Positions 45,096 to 53,552 of a DNA stretch of 64,000 nt are shown here, piece by piece. A program made the translations under genes and the position numbers. Source of the DNA: a bacterium (GTDB lineage: Bacteria > Cyanobacteriota > Vampirovibrionia > Gastranaerophilales > Gastranaerophilaceae); contig JAFRAO010000008.1 of the NCBI GenBank assembly GCA_017405375.1, positions 43,305-107,304 on the forward strand, given 5' to 3'. Each line of letters opens with the position of its first letter. Position 1 is the stretch's first letter. The notes beneath the pieces were generated by a model that was not told where the DNA came from, did not search any database, and was given only the letters and a program-made list of their open reading frames with translations.

Positions 45096-45706
45096 TTTAT
45101 TACCTTCTCTATGGTATAGTTTGGTGTTTTTAAAGAAGAAACAGTTCCGTTAAATAATTTAGTATAATTATCAAATGAATCATCAGAACCATTATTATTA
45201 TCCATCTTTATTGCATATTTATTGTTTAGATTATCTGAAAATCTACTTAAATTTATCGCCAAAGCATTAACAATACCATTATTAACATCACAGTAACAAT
45301 ACAATATGTTGTCATATTTAGAAATCAATGAAACTAATAAACCTGAAGAAATTGAATTTTCATACGCAGAAATTGCTGTATATGGAATGGACAACTTTTT
45401 ATTTAAAAGGAAAAAACTAACAGGGTAATTGTGTACTGAGCCTGAAAATGTGTTAGGTGAAACTTCGTTATTTTGTGTATATTGGTCTATTATTTTTAAA
45501 AGTCTGTCAACTTCACCATATTGGGAAGAAAAAACAATGTTTTGGACAGAATCAGTATATGTTTTATCTAATACGGAAAAAGTTATTTTATCTAATGTGC
45601 TCATTCTTCTTCTGATAATAGGAGATAAATTACTCAAATCAAGACCATCAACAGTATCTGTATAATTAAATTTATTCACAAAAAATTCTAATACATTTGT
45701 TTTCAT
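45092..45706 (-). CDS. Ketosynthase-like N-terminal domain protein (chain-length-factor type), APE cluster (ApeC-like)
   Basis: Short protein of 204 residues of the truncated beta-ketoacyl synthase N-terminal type. SPIIRRRMSTLDKITF, NIVFSSQYGEVDRLLKI and SPNTFSGSVHNYPVSFFLL follow that family's pattern. No active-site Cys is present; AYENSISSG stands where the Cys loop would be. It probably pairs with one of the full ketosynthases at 45744 or 48037 and sets chain length. First gene of the leftward operon, its start 37 bases from the divergent ketosynthase. Confidence 0.8.
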   Translation of the reverse strand: MKTNVLEFFVNKFNYTDTVDGLDLSNLSPIIRRRMSTLDKITFSVLDKTYTDSVQNIVFSSQYGEVDRLLKIIDQYTQNNEVSPNTFSGSVHNYPVSFFLLNKKLSIPYTAISAYENSISSGLLVSLISKYDNILYCYCDVNNGIVNALAINLSRFSDNLNNKYAIKMDNNNGSDDSFDNYTKLFNGTVSSLKTPNYTIEKVIK

Positions 45707-45743
45707 GCTACCATTATATTATAAAAACCAAGAGGATAAAAGT

Positions 45744-46874
45744 TTGAAGATAACAGGATATGAAGCTATTTGCAATTTAGGGAATAACATTGATGAAATC
45801 TATAAAAATGCAATTGATGGAGTTTCGAACTGTTTTGACAAACTCAGCGGATATATAACCGATAATTGCATAAGAGTCGGTTTAATTAAAACAGATTTGC
45901 CGATTATAGCAAACAATGATTTTAATATTCGTTGTAATCGGTTGATTTTAAAAACTCTTGGCTTAATGCAGGATAGCATTATAAATTTACAAAAAATGTA
46001 TTCAAAAAATAGAATAGGTGTTGTTGTTGCGACTACAAATTCAGGAGTTGAAGAATACGAAAAATCAAAAAAGCAAAAGCATTCTGAACTTGGTAATCCT
46101 GCATATTTTTTAAAACAGCACTTAGAATTAAACGGATTTTACACAACAGTTTCAACAGCTTGTTCTTCAGGATTAAAAGCATTTATAATTGCAAAAGACT
46201 TAATTAATAATGATGTTGCAGATGCGGTTATAATAATCTGCGTAGATACATTAGCAAAAATTCCTATTTTCGGATTTTCTTCATTAAATGTGTTATCAGA
46301 AAAACCATCTGTGCCGTTAAGTAAAAATCGGTCCGGAATGAATATTGGTGAAGCGTGTTCAATCTTTATAACAGAAAAGGACGATAAATCCGGAATTTCA
46401 ATAATGGGCTTGGGTGAAAGCTCAGATGTTCATCATTCTACAACTCCGGACCCTGAAGCAAAAGAAGCAATAAACGCTATAAAACAAGCCTTATATGAAG
46501 CTAAAAAAAATCCAAATGAAATAGATTATATTAATTTGCATGGAACAGGAACAGTTGCAAATGATATTATGGAAGCCAGAGCCATTTACAAAGTCTTTTC
46601 GGATAACGTTCCGGTAAGTTCAACTAAACCGCTGACAGGACACTGCTTGGGCGCTGCTGCCGGTATTGAAACAGCACTTTGTTGCAAATTACTTGACAAT
46701 TTTGAAGGTAAATTGTATCCTCATATTTATAATTCCAAATACGATACATCTTTGCCAATGCTTAATATTGTTCAAGTAAATCAGAAATATAGCAAGTGCA
46801 AAATTTGTATGTGTAATTCATTCGGTTTTGGTGGTGCAAATGCAATTATGATTATTGGAAAAGAAAATGAATAA
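45744..46874 (+). CDS. Beta-ketoacyl-ACP synthase, APE cluster (ApeO-like)
   Basis: Condenses malonyl-ACP onto the chain. I take the TTG at 45744 (MKITGYEAICNLG) as start because AGAGGAT lies 7 bases before it and the protein then begins at the family's first strand. An ATG at 45705 overlaps the divergent gene's start. The catalytic triad is visible: Cys in STACSSGLKAF, His in NLHGTGTVANDI and His in PLTGHCLGAAAG. Length 376. First gene of the rightward operon. Confidence 0.87.
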   Translation: MKITGYEAICNLGNNIDEIYKNAIDGVSNCFDKLSGYITDNCIRVGLIKTDLPIIANNDFNIRCNRLILKTLGLMQDSIINLQKMYSKNRIGVVVATTNSGVEEYEKSKKQKHSELGNPAYFLKQHLELNGFYTTVSTACSSGLKAFIIAKDLINNDVADAVIIICVDTLAKIPIFGFSSLNVLSEKPSVPLSKNRSGMNIGEACSIFITEKDDKSGISIMGLGESSDVHHSTTPDPEAKEAINAIKQALYEAKKNPNEIDYINLHGTGTVANDIMEARAIYKVFSDNVPVSSTKPLTGHCLGAAAGIETALCCKLLDNFEGKLYPHIYNSKYDTSLPMLNIVQVNQKYSKCKICMCNSFGFGGANAIMIIGKENE

Positions 46875-47322
46875 TAAAAAATATTTAGCTACAATACTTC
46901 CACATAAAGAGCCAATGATTCTAATAGATGATGTCATAGATTATTCTGCCGATGAAAAATATTTAAAAACTTGCGTAACTATTGATAAGAACAGTTTATT
47001 TTTTGATAAAGAATTAAATGGTATTGATAGTTTAATAGGCATTGAATACATGGCCCAAACAATAGGGTGCTATGCGCATCTCAGGCAGGGGCTTTCGAAA
47101 CCGAATATAGGTTTTTTGCTTGGAACAAGATTATATAATAACGCCATAAAAGTATTTGAACTTGGAAAAACATACTACATTTTGGTAAAAGAAGTTTTTG
47201 TCGCAGATATATTCTCGTTTGAATGTTTTATATATAATGATAAAAACAACGAAATTGCAAGTGCAACAGTAAATGTGTATCAGGATATTGAAGAAAATGT
47301 AAAGGAACGGCTTAATGGATAA
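46867..47322 (+). CDS. Hotdog 3-hydroxyacyl-ACP dehydratase, APE cluster (ApeP-like)
   Basis: The product is 151 residues from the ATG at 46867, which overlaps the ketosynthase stop; the TTG at 46855 is less likely. LATILPHKEPMILIDDVIDY is the usual beginning of COG4706 dehydratases. GIEYMAQTIGCYAHLRQGL is the helix of the hotdog fold, and IGFLLGTRLYNN follows. It would remove water after each ketoreduction to give the conjugated double bonds. The next gene overlaps it by 8 bases. Confidence 0.85.
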   Translation: MNNKKYLATILPHKEPMILIDDVIDYSADEKYLKTCVTIDKNSLFFDKELNGIDSLIGIEYMAQTIGCYAHLRQGLSKPNIGFLLGTRLYNNAIKVFELGKTYYILVKEVFVADIFSFECFIYNDKNNEIASATVNVYQDIEENVKERLNG

Positions 47323-48037
47323 AACGGTTTTGATAACAGGTTCAAGCAGAGGAATCGGAAAAGAAGTTGCAATATATCTTGCTAAAAATGGTTTTGATAT
47401 AGTTCTGCATTGTAATAAGAACAAAGAAAAAGCACTGGAAGTTCAAAAAATTATCGAGCAAATGGGCAAAAAAGTTCGAATATTACAATTTGATGTATCA
47501 AACAGAGCCCAAGCAAAAAAAGTATTATTGGAAGATATAGAGAAAAACGGAATTTATTACGGTGTTGTTGTAAATGCCGGAATCACAGCAGATAATTCTT
47601 TCCCTGCAATGGAAGATGATGAATGGGATAGAGTTATAAATACAAATCTTAACGGTTTTTATAATACATTACGGCCTATAATTTTGCCAATGATTCAAAA
47701 TCGACAAGGCAGAATTGTAGCATTATCATCCGTATCGGGATTAATTGGTAATCGTGGTCAAATAAATTATAGTGCATCAAAAGCAGGGATTATCGGTGCA
47801 GTAAAAACACTTTGCAGGGAAGTTGCAAAACGAAATATTACAGTAAATTGCGTAGCACCCGGAGTAATTGAATCTGATATGACAAATGAGGTACCTTTTG
47901 AAATGATAAAAGATTCAATTCCAATGCGAAGAATAGGAACACCAAAAGAAGTTGCGAGTTTAATAAATTATCTTTTTAGTGAAGATGCGGCATATATTAC
48001 AGGGCAGGTAATTTCTGTAAACGGAGGTATGTGTTAA
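47315..48037 (+). CDS. 3-oxoacyl-ACP reductase, SDR family, APE cluster (ApeQ-like)
   Basis: NADPH-dependent short-chain reductase of 240 residues, FabG type. It has the cofactor loop ITGSSRGIGKEV, NAGITADN, the catalytic Ser in SSVSGLIGNRGQ, and the YxxxK of NYSASKAG. The C-terminal end is AYITGQVISVNGGMC. It reduces the beta-keto group made by the ketosynthases. Placed between the dehydratase and the second ketosynthase, as in aryl polyene clusters. Its stop codon shares one base with the next ATG. Confidence 0.9.
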   Translation: MDKTVLITGSSRGIGKEVAIYLAKNGFDIVLHCNKNKEKALEVQKIIEQMGKKVRILQFDVSNRAQAKKVLLEDIEKNGIYYGVVVNAGITADNSFPAMEDDEWDRVINTNLNGFYNTLRPIILPMIQNRQGRIVALSSVSGLIGNRGQINYSASKAGIIGAVKTLCREVAKRNITVNCVAPGVIESDMTNEVPFEMIKDSIPMRRIGTPKEVASLINYLFSEDAAYITGQVISVNGGMC

Positions 48038-49263
48038 TGGAAAAAAGAGTAGTTGTAACAGGCATGGCTTTAGCCAGTCCGCTGGGTTCTTCCGTAGAAT
48101 CGTCTTTTGAAAGACTACACACATTAGAAAACTGCATAGAATATGATTCAAGCCTTGAAGATTACAAAGGTATGCATACCAGGTTAGTTAGCAGAGTGAA
48201 GGATTTTGAACTGCCGACAGATTTTAACAGAAAAGTTACACGAGCAATGGGTGATGTTGCTATATTATCTGTTGTTACTGCAAAACAAGCACTTAGCGAT
48301 GCCGGTTTATTGGATAATGAGATTATTTCAAACGGACAAACCGGAGTCAGCTATGGTTCGTGTTGTGGTTCAATAGATGCAATATCAGGATTTTATTCAG
48401 TTTGCGTAAATCATGAATTAAAAAATTTAAACTCAGGTTCATATATAAAAATGATGTCGCATACATCGGCCGTAAATATTTCATTGTATTTTAAAACACA
48501 CGGAAGGCTAATTCCGACATCAACGGCTTGTACTTCAGGTTCAATGGCAATCGGGTACGCTTACGAAACTATAAAATCTGGTATACAAACAGTAATGATA
48601 GTTGGCGGAGCGGAAGAACAAAGTCCGAGTAACATAGGAGTATTTGACACATTGTTTGCTACAAGCGTAAAAAATAACACTCCAAACCTTACGCCTGCAC
48701 CATTTGACAAAGACAGAGACGGATTAGTTATCGGAGATGGGGCAGGAACACTTATTTTAGAAGAATATGAACATGCAAAAGCCAGAGGTGCAAAGATATA
48801 CGCTGAAATCAAAGGTTTTGCTACGAATACTGACGGAACGCATATTACAAATCCAAATCCGGAAATGATGACAGTCGTTATGCAGCAAGCACTTAATAAT
48901 GCTGATTTATCAGCAGATGATATTGGTTATATTAACGCTCATGGGACAGGTACAATAAATGGAGATATAGCAGAAAGTCAAGCAACTTATAACGTCTTTA
49001 ATAACAAAGTTCCGATTAGCAGTTTAAAAAGTTACACAGGTCATACTTTGGGTGCTTGCGGAGCAATAGAGGCTATTATGAGTATAGAAATGATGAATCA
49101 TAATTGGTTTTGTCCGACATTAAACTTAAACAATGTTGATGAAAGATGTGGTGAACTTGATTATATAATGCACAAGCCGCGAATAATAGAAACAGATTAT
49201 ATTATGAGTAATAACTTCGCTTTTGGCGGAATTAATACATCATTAATTTTCAAAAGGTTGTAG
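48037..49263 (+). CDS. Beta-ketoacyl-ACP synthase (FabF-like), APE cluster (ApeR-like)
   Basis: A second full ketosynthase of 408 residues from the ATG at 48037. GGAGGT lies 8 bases before it, while the GTG at 48031 is too close to that site. It carries Cys in TSTACTSGSMAI, His in NAHGTGTINGDI and His in SYTGHTLGACGA, so it should be catalytic. It is more FabF-like than the 45744 enzyme. One of the two probably pairs with the KS-like protein at 45092 for chain elongation. Confidence 0.9.
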   Translation: MEKRVVVTGMALASPLGSSVESSFERLHTLENCIEYDSSLEDYKGMHTRLVSRVKDFELPTDFNRKVTRAMGDVAILSVVTAKQALSDAGLLDNEIISNGQTGVSYGSCCGSIDAISGFYSVCVNHELKNLNSGSYIKMMSHTSAVNISLYFKTHGRLIPTSTACTSGSMAIGYAYETIKSGIQTVMIVGGAEEQSPSNIGVFDTLFATSVKNNTPNLTPAPFDKDRDGLVIGDGAGTLILEEYEHAKARGAKIYAEIKGFATNTDGTHITNPNPEMMTVVMQQALNNADLSADDIGYINAHGTGTINGDIAESQATYNVFNNKVPISSLKSYTGHTLGACGAIEAIMSIEMMNHNWFCPTLNLNNVDERCGELDYIMHKPRIIETDYIMSNNFAFGGINTSLIFKRL

Positions 49264-49782
49264 ATGAATGTATTTTATATAGAAATTGATAAATTCAAGA
49301 ATACTCATAGTAAAGATTTTTTAACTTCCTACGCGGATAAAGAATTAAAAACAGACAAACGTTTTTACGAATATACACTTGGCAGGTACTTAATTAAAAA
49401 AGTTGCAAAAGAGTATTATGATATAGCTGATACTTCGATAATTATAAATAAAAGCGGAAAACCGTTATTCAAGCATTCATCAATTTGTTTTAGTTTAACT
49501 CACACTAAAAATATTGTTATGGTTTGTTTTGATAAATATAACTGCGGTATTGATTTAGAGTATGGTAAGAATCGTAATTTGAAATATTTATCAAAATATT
49601 TTGGTGAAAGATTTAATACATCAGAGGATTTTTACAAATTTTGGACATTAAAAGAAGCATCCTTAAAACTTGCGGATACAATTGAATATCAGCATTTTCA
49701 GCAGTTTTACAAAGATTATTATTTAACTGTAGTATCAAGCAAAAATCGAGCACATAATATCAAAATACTAAAAGTAGATTAA
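49264..49782 (+). CDS. 4'-phosphopantetheinyl transferase, APE cluster
   Basis: Transfers the phosphopantetheine arm from CoA to the ACP serine. The 172-residue product has the Sfp/AcpS superfamily motifs: SGKPLFKHSSICFSLTHTKN, the metal-binding CGIDLEYGK and FYKFWTLKEASLKL, which is the WxxKEA(S)xxK signature. It is adjacent to the ketosynthase stop. It probably activates the two ACPs at 43840 and 44084, making the cluster self-sufficient. Confidence 0.87.
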   Translation: MNVFYIEIDKFKNTHSKDFLTSYADKELKTDKRFYEYTLGRYLIKKVAKEYYDIADTSIIINKSGKPLFKHSSICFSLTHTKNIVMVCFDKYNCGIDLEYGKNRNLKYLSKYFGERFNTSEDFYKFWTLKEASLKLADTIEYQHFQQFYKDYYLTVVSSKNRAHNIKILKVD

Positions 49783-49816
49783 GAATCTAACGACTGATAC
49801 ATCACGCACTTTTTTA

Positions 49817-50035
49817 TTATTTTTTTATTATTAATTGCTTTTCAAAAGCCTCATGTATGTTTATGAATCTTCTTGCATTTATAATATGTTCAACAGAACG
49901 ACGGAAAGCATTAGCATCGCCCTCATTAATAAAAAACATTAACGCAGTATTCAGGTACGTTTGTATATTCCGAGGATTACTTAAGTACTCCTCGACAATT
50001 GAATTTACATTTGATACTTTCTTAAATTCAGCCAT
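49817..50035 (-). CDS. Small protein resembling a HigA-like (COG3636) antitoxin N-terminus
   Basis: The product is 72 residues. IVEEYLSNPRNIQTYLNTAL followed by INEGDANAFRRSVEHIINAR resembles the first part of the probable addiction-module antidotes of COG3636. The DNA-binding helix-turn-helix that should come next is absent and the protein ends EKQLIIKK. AAGGAG lies 10 bases upstream. No toxin gene (HigB-like) is adjacent. Either a truncated antitoxin or an unrelated small regulator; low certainty on function, moderate on being a gene. Confidence 0.55.
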   Translation of the reverse strand: MAEFKKVSNVNSIVEEYLSNPRNIQTYLNTALMFFINEGDANAFRRSVEHIINARRFINIHEAFEKQLIIKK

Positions 50036-50473
50036 TCAGATGTGTCTCCTTACGATAATATCCTTTATACTAAATGACTACCGAATACAAAATGTAATCA
50101 ATTTCATTAAACGACAATGACCATTAATAAATGCATAGAGTATCCATTTATATTATTATACACCATGTAAAAGAAAAAAACAAGTGCCTAGTTTAGTAAT
50201 TATTAAAAAATTAGATAGAGAATGGGTTTTAGCTATTATTACATTAGTATAAATATTTACATTTTGTAACATAATTCGTTCATGGTTCAATATTTTTAAT
50301 AATATAAATAAATGTAAAGTTGAATTTTTTACAAAAATAATAGGCTAAAAATCGCCCCTCATCTTTTTTTTTTGAAAAAATTTATAAACAAATGGCAATT
50401 ATTTTAAAAAGAAAAACTTTATATAAGGGTATAGGATATCACGAGCGAAATAAGAAGAAAGGAGATATTACTC
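50036..50473. other. 438-base non-coding stretch between divergent genes
   Basis: AT-rich, with several poly-T and poly-A runs but no protein-like frame on either strand. Toward the right end lie a TATATAAGG box (about 50420) and the strong AAAGGAG (50458-50464) of the 50474 gene. On the left is the AAGGAG of the 49817 gene. No riboswitch or clear operator was recognised. Confidence 0.4.
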
Positions 50474-51157
50474 ATGATTAAAATGTACCCTGATAATAAT
50501 TTTACAGCTACGCATTTAAGTTTAACCGGAAATACCATATTATTTGGAGTCGCTAAAAATCCTAAATTACCTGTTGATAATCAATCTGGGGAATCATCTG
50601 GGGAATCATCTGGGGAATCATCTGGGGAATCATATGGTCTGGTATTATCAGATGCAGATTATAAACAAAATTTTATAAATAAACTACGCGTTTTTAAAGA
50701 TATTCAATTGACTATGGGTAATGAAATTGAAATTAGTAAAAAAAATACAGGGTTTAATGTATCTTTAGGTCTTGAAAAAAAATCAGTAAATAATACTAAA
50801 GTACACGCAAAAGGATTGATTGGTACAAATGATTCAGGTGGAGAAGTTGGTATGGAATTTCCAATTGCAAACATATTTACTAATCTTCAAGCATATACAG
50901 GTGCAAAAGCAAGGTGTACTGTAGATAATGGAATGGTTGGCAGACAAAAATTGGGGATTCAAAATAAGAAGGGAACTAAATTTTATGAGCAAATGGAAAT
51001 TAGTAAGGGCAAAGTAGGAGTAGGTGTAGGATCAGAATTTGTTATTTATGATAGATTTAAATATTCAATTGATATTTTAGGTAAAATCCCTATTACAGAT
51101 GGACTATCGAAAATACCATCAATATCCGGTAATTTTGGTATTGAATATTCATTTTAA
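50474..51157 (+). CDS. Hypothetical beta-rich protein with SGES tandem repeat
   Basis: The product is 227 residues, starting MIKMYPDNNFTATHL, with no classical signal peptide. Residues 38-53 are four copies of SGES, encoded by four perfect copies of a 12-bp unit. After residue 70 the sequence alternates polar and hydrophobic residues in beta strands (VHAKGLIGTNDSGGEVGM, GVGVGSEFVIYDRFKYS), and it ends in Phe (GNFGIEYSF), as outer-membrane barrel proteins do. A strong AAAGGAG precedes the start. Possibly a surface barrel or adhesin; the missing signal peptide argues against that. Function unknown. Confidence 0.6.
   Translation: MIKMYPDNNFTATHLSLTGNTILFGVAKNPKLPVDNQSGESSGESSGESSGESYGLVLSDADYKQNFINKLRVFKDIQLTMGNEIEISKKNTGFNVSLGLEKKSVNNTKVHAKGLIGTNDSGGEVGMEFPIANIFTNLQAYTGAKARCTVDNGMVGRQKLGIQNKKGTKFYEQMEISKGKVGVGVGSEFVIYDRFKYSIDILGKIPITDGLSKIPSISGNFGIEYSF
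50585..50632 (+). repeat. Four perfect copies of a 12-bp tandem repeat
   Basis: Unit TCTGGGGAATCA, repeated four times with no mismatches, in frame within the 50474 gene. As a multiple of three, copy-number change would only lengthen or shorten the SGES run. Confidence 0.95.
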
Positions 51158-51177
51158 TTATAGTAATTTAAAAAAAT

Positions 51178-51210
51178 GACTTATCTATATAATATAGATA
51201 AGTCGTTTTA
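51178..51210. terminator. Bidirectional terminator between the 50474 gene and dgt
   Basis: Stem GACTTATCTATA paired with TATAGATAAGTC around a short loop, with an A-run on the left and GTTTTA on the right. It can therefore end transcripts from both convergent genes. Confidence 0.7.
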
Positions 51211-51215
51211 TATGT

Positions 51216-52235
51216 TTAGTTTTTACTGATTAATTTAAAAATAGCTTCGTCTATATTCTTGATATTTGATTGAATCGAACGCGGAATAAATAAATCCTTA
51301 AATCTTTCGATTGCATATTGGTCTGTCATACCTGAAATATAATCAACAACTATTCTTTGAATAGAATCAGATTCAACTTTATCTTTTAAAAAATCAGTAT
51401 AATAATTATAAAGTTCACAAACGATTCGTGCTGTTTTCTTTTCTTCTAATTTTGCGGGTGAATCTATATAAACATTTTTGAACATCCAATCTCGTAATAT
51501 AGTAGTATAATGCCAGCATTCTTCACTCATAGATATTTTTGGTTTATCAAACGAATTCAAAATAATATCATTTATCATTTTGCTAAGCCTTTGGCTTTGA
51601 TTAGACGAAAAATAATCTTTGCATTCTTTGGGTAAATCTTCTTCCGAAATTATGTTTGCTCTGATTGAATCATCAATATCGTGATTTATATATGCTATTT
51701 TGTCTGCAAATTGAACAACTTGAGCTTCGCAAGTTTTTGGTTCTAATCCCCAAGAATGAGAATAAATACCTTCTATTGTTTCAACACACAAATTCAATTT
51801 TTCCAAATGTTCAACTACTCGAACACTTTGTTCATTGTGTCTGAAACCGCCTTCTACAAGATGATTTAAAACTCCTTCTCCGCAGTGTCCAAATGGAGTA
51901 TGCCCCAAATCGTGTCCAAGAGCAATTGCTTCTGTTAAGTCTTCGTTTAACTTTAATGCTCTTGATATTGTCCTTGCAATTTGTGAAACTTCAAGCGTAT
52001 GAGTTAAGCGAGTTCTAAAATGGTCGTCAAATGGCGCCAAAAATACCTGCGTTTTGTGCTTTAATCTCCTAAATGCTTTTGAATGTATTATCCTGTCCCT
52101 ATCTCGTTGAAAGTCGGTTCTAATATTACATTCATCAAAGAGTTCTTTTCTGCCTTTTGTAAATTTGCTTTTTGTTGCATATTCACTTAAATTTTTAATT
52201 TCTTGTTCTTCTAAATAATCTTTAACATTGTACAT
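51216..52235 (-). CDS. dgt: dNTP triphosphohydrolase (dGTPase-like, HD superfamily)
   Basis: HD-domain enzyme of 339 residues cleaving triphosphate from dNTPs. The metal ligands lie in RTRLTHTLEVSQIA, in the paired His-Asp of ALGHDLGHTPFGHCGE and in the following HNEQS segment. The opening DRDRIIHSKAFRRLKHKTQVF is the usual start of bacterial dGTPase-like proteins. It is shorter than E. coli Dgt and belongs to the type common outside enterobacteria. It faces the 52314 aminotransferase gene divergently. Confidence 0.9.
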   Translation of the reverse strand: MYNVKDYLEEQEIKNLSEYATKSKFTKGRKELFDECNIRTDFQRDRDRIIHSKAFRRLKHKTQVFLAPFDDHFRTRLTHTLEVSQIARTISRALKLNEDLTEAIALGHDLGHTPFGHCGEGVLNHLVEGGFRHNEQSVRVVEHLEKLNLCVETIEGIYSHSWGLEPKTCEAQVVQFADKIAYINHDIDDSIRANIISEEDLPKECKDYFSSNQSQRLSKMINDIILNSFDKPKISMSEECWHYTTILRDWMFKNVYIDSPAKLEEKKTARIVCELYNYYTDFLKDKVESDSIQRIVVDYISGMTDQYAIERFKDLFIPRSIQSNIKNIDEAIFKLISKN

Positions 52236-52313
52236 CGTATTTTATATATTATACTAATAATAAAATTTATGCTATAATCATAATCACAAAACCATATAAA
52301 TAAAGGATATAAA

Positions 52314-53552
52314 ATGAAACAATTTTTTAATGAGTATGTTGCAGATATTGATACATATATAATGTTCAAAATAAAAGAAAAGACTGAATTATTAAGGGAA
52401 GAATTAACCAAAAAAGATAGAGCTCCTATATCTCTTTCTATGGGTGCTCCCACAATAGAACCACCTAAATTTGTTATTCAAAAATTAAAAGATGCATTGG
52501 ATATTGGCGGTGTTCACACTTATTCTTCGCCAAAGGGTGAAAAATATCTGCTTGAAGCAATAAAAACAAGAATGAAAAATCGTTTTAACGTTGATATTGA
52601 ATTGAATGAAATATGTTCTTTGCTTGGTTCAAAAGAAGGCATTGCAAATTTGATAAGAGGAATAATTACACCTGCAAGTAATCAAAAAGATAAAGATATT
52701 ATAATGGTTCCGGATCCTTCTTATGCCTCATATTCCGAAATGATAAAGGCTTCCGGCGGAGAAATGTATTCAATTCCGCTTACTGCTGAAAATAACTATA
52801 TGCCAAATATCGAAGATGTTTTTGAACAGTTAAAGAAAGACGGTTATTCTCAAAATAAAGTCAAGGCTTTGATTGTAAATTATCCTAATAATCCTTTAGG
52901 CGCAACTTGTAATAGGGCATATTTAAAATCAGTAGTAGATTTTTGTTTAAAACATGAAATATTGTTAATTTCTGATGCTGCTTATGTGGATATTTTCTTT
53001 GAAGGCGAAAATAAACCTTCAAGTGTTTTAGAAATCGAAAATGCAAAAGATATTGCAGTTGAATTTCATAGCTTTTCAAAGCCTTATGCAATGACAGGTT
53101 GGAGAATTGGTTGGATTTGCGGCAATTATGAAGTTGTATCAAGATTTGCTAAATTGAAATCAACTATTGATTCGGGTATTTTTAAAGGTATTCAGCTTGC
53201 TGCATCTGAAATTTTAAATTCTAAAGAGGGTGATGAATTTATTGTTTGGGCTAATAATGAAATTAAAGCTAAGTCAGATTATTTTGTTAAAGCAATAAAA
53301 GAAGAATTAAATTGGGAATTGAATGAAATACCGACTGCGACATTTTATCATTGGTTAAAAATTCCAAAAAGATACAAAACTGCTGTTGAATTCTGTGATG
53401 ATTTGTTGAAAACTTCAGGGATAGTAATGGTACCCGGAACAGCATTCGGAAAATACGGCGAAGGTCATGTAAGAGTTTCAATAGTTTGTTCTATGGAAAA
53501 ATTAAAAATAGCAATCCGCAGAATGAAAGAAGATGGATTTTTGTATCAATGA
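52314..53552 (+). CDS. Class I/II pyridoxal-phosphate aminotransferase (aspartate/LL-DAP aminotransferase-like)
   Basis: The product is 412 residues with the fold-type I layout: SMGAPTIEPP, the YSSPKGEKYLLEAI segment, the PLP-phosphate-binding VPDPSYASYSEM, NYPNNPLGATC, and the Schiff-base Lys in HSFSKPYAMTGWRIGW. A C-terminal GEGHVRVSIV holds the substrate-binding Arg. The family makes aspartate, alanine or LL-diaminopimelate, and the exact substrate is not readable. Its stop overlaps the next ATG (ATGA). Confidence 0.85.
   Translation: MKQFFNEYVADIDTYIMFKIKEKTELLREELTKKDRAPISLSMGAPTIEPPKFVIQKLKDALDIGGVHTYSSPKGEKYLLEAIKTRMKNRFNVDIELNEICSLLGSKEGIANLIRGIITPASNQKDKDIIMVPDPSYASYSEMIKASGGEMYSIPLTAENNYMPNIEDVFEQLKKDGYSQNKVKALIVNYPNNPLGATCNRAYLKSVVDFCLKHEILLISDAAYVDIFFEGENKPSSVLEIENAKDIAVEFHSFSKPYAMTGWRIGWICGNYEVVSRFAKLKSTIDSGIFKGIQLAASEILNSKEGDEFIVWANNEIKAKSDYFVKAIKEELNWELNEIPTATFYHWLKIPKRYKTAVEFCDDLLKTSGIVMVPGTAFGKYGEGHVRVSIVCSMEKLKIAIRRMKEDGFLYQ

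Noticed and set aside
48561..48812. Minus-strand frame inside the FabF-like gene
   Set aside because: Antisense shadow of a ketosynthase with intact catalytic residues on the plus strand.
50585..50632. CRISPR-like repeat array
   Set aside because: The four units are contiguous with no spacers and lie in frame inside a coding sequence; there are no cas genes in the window.
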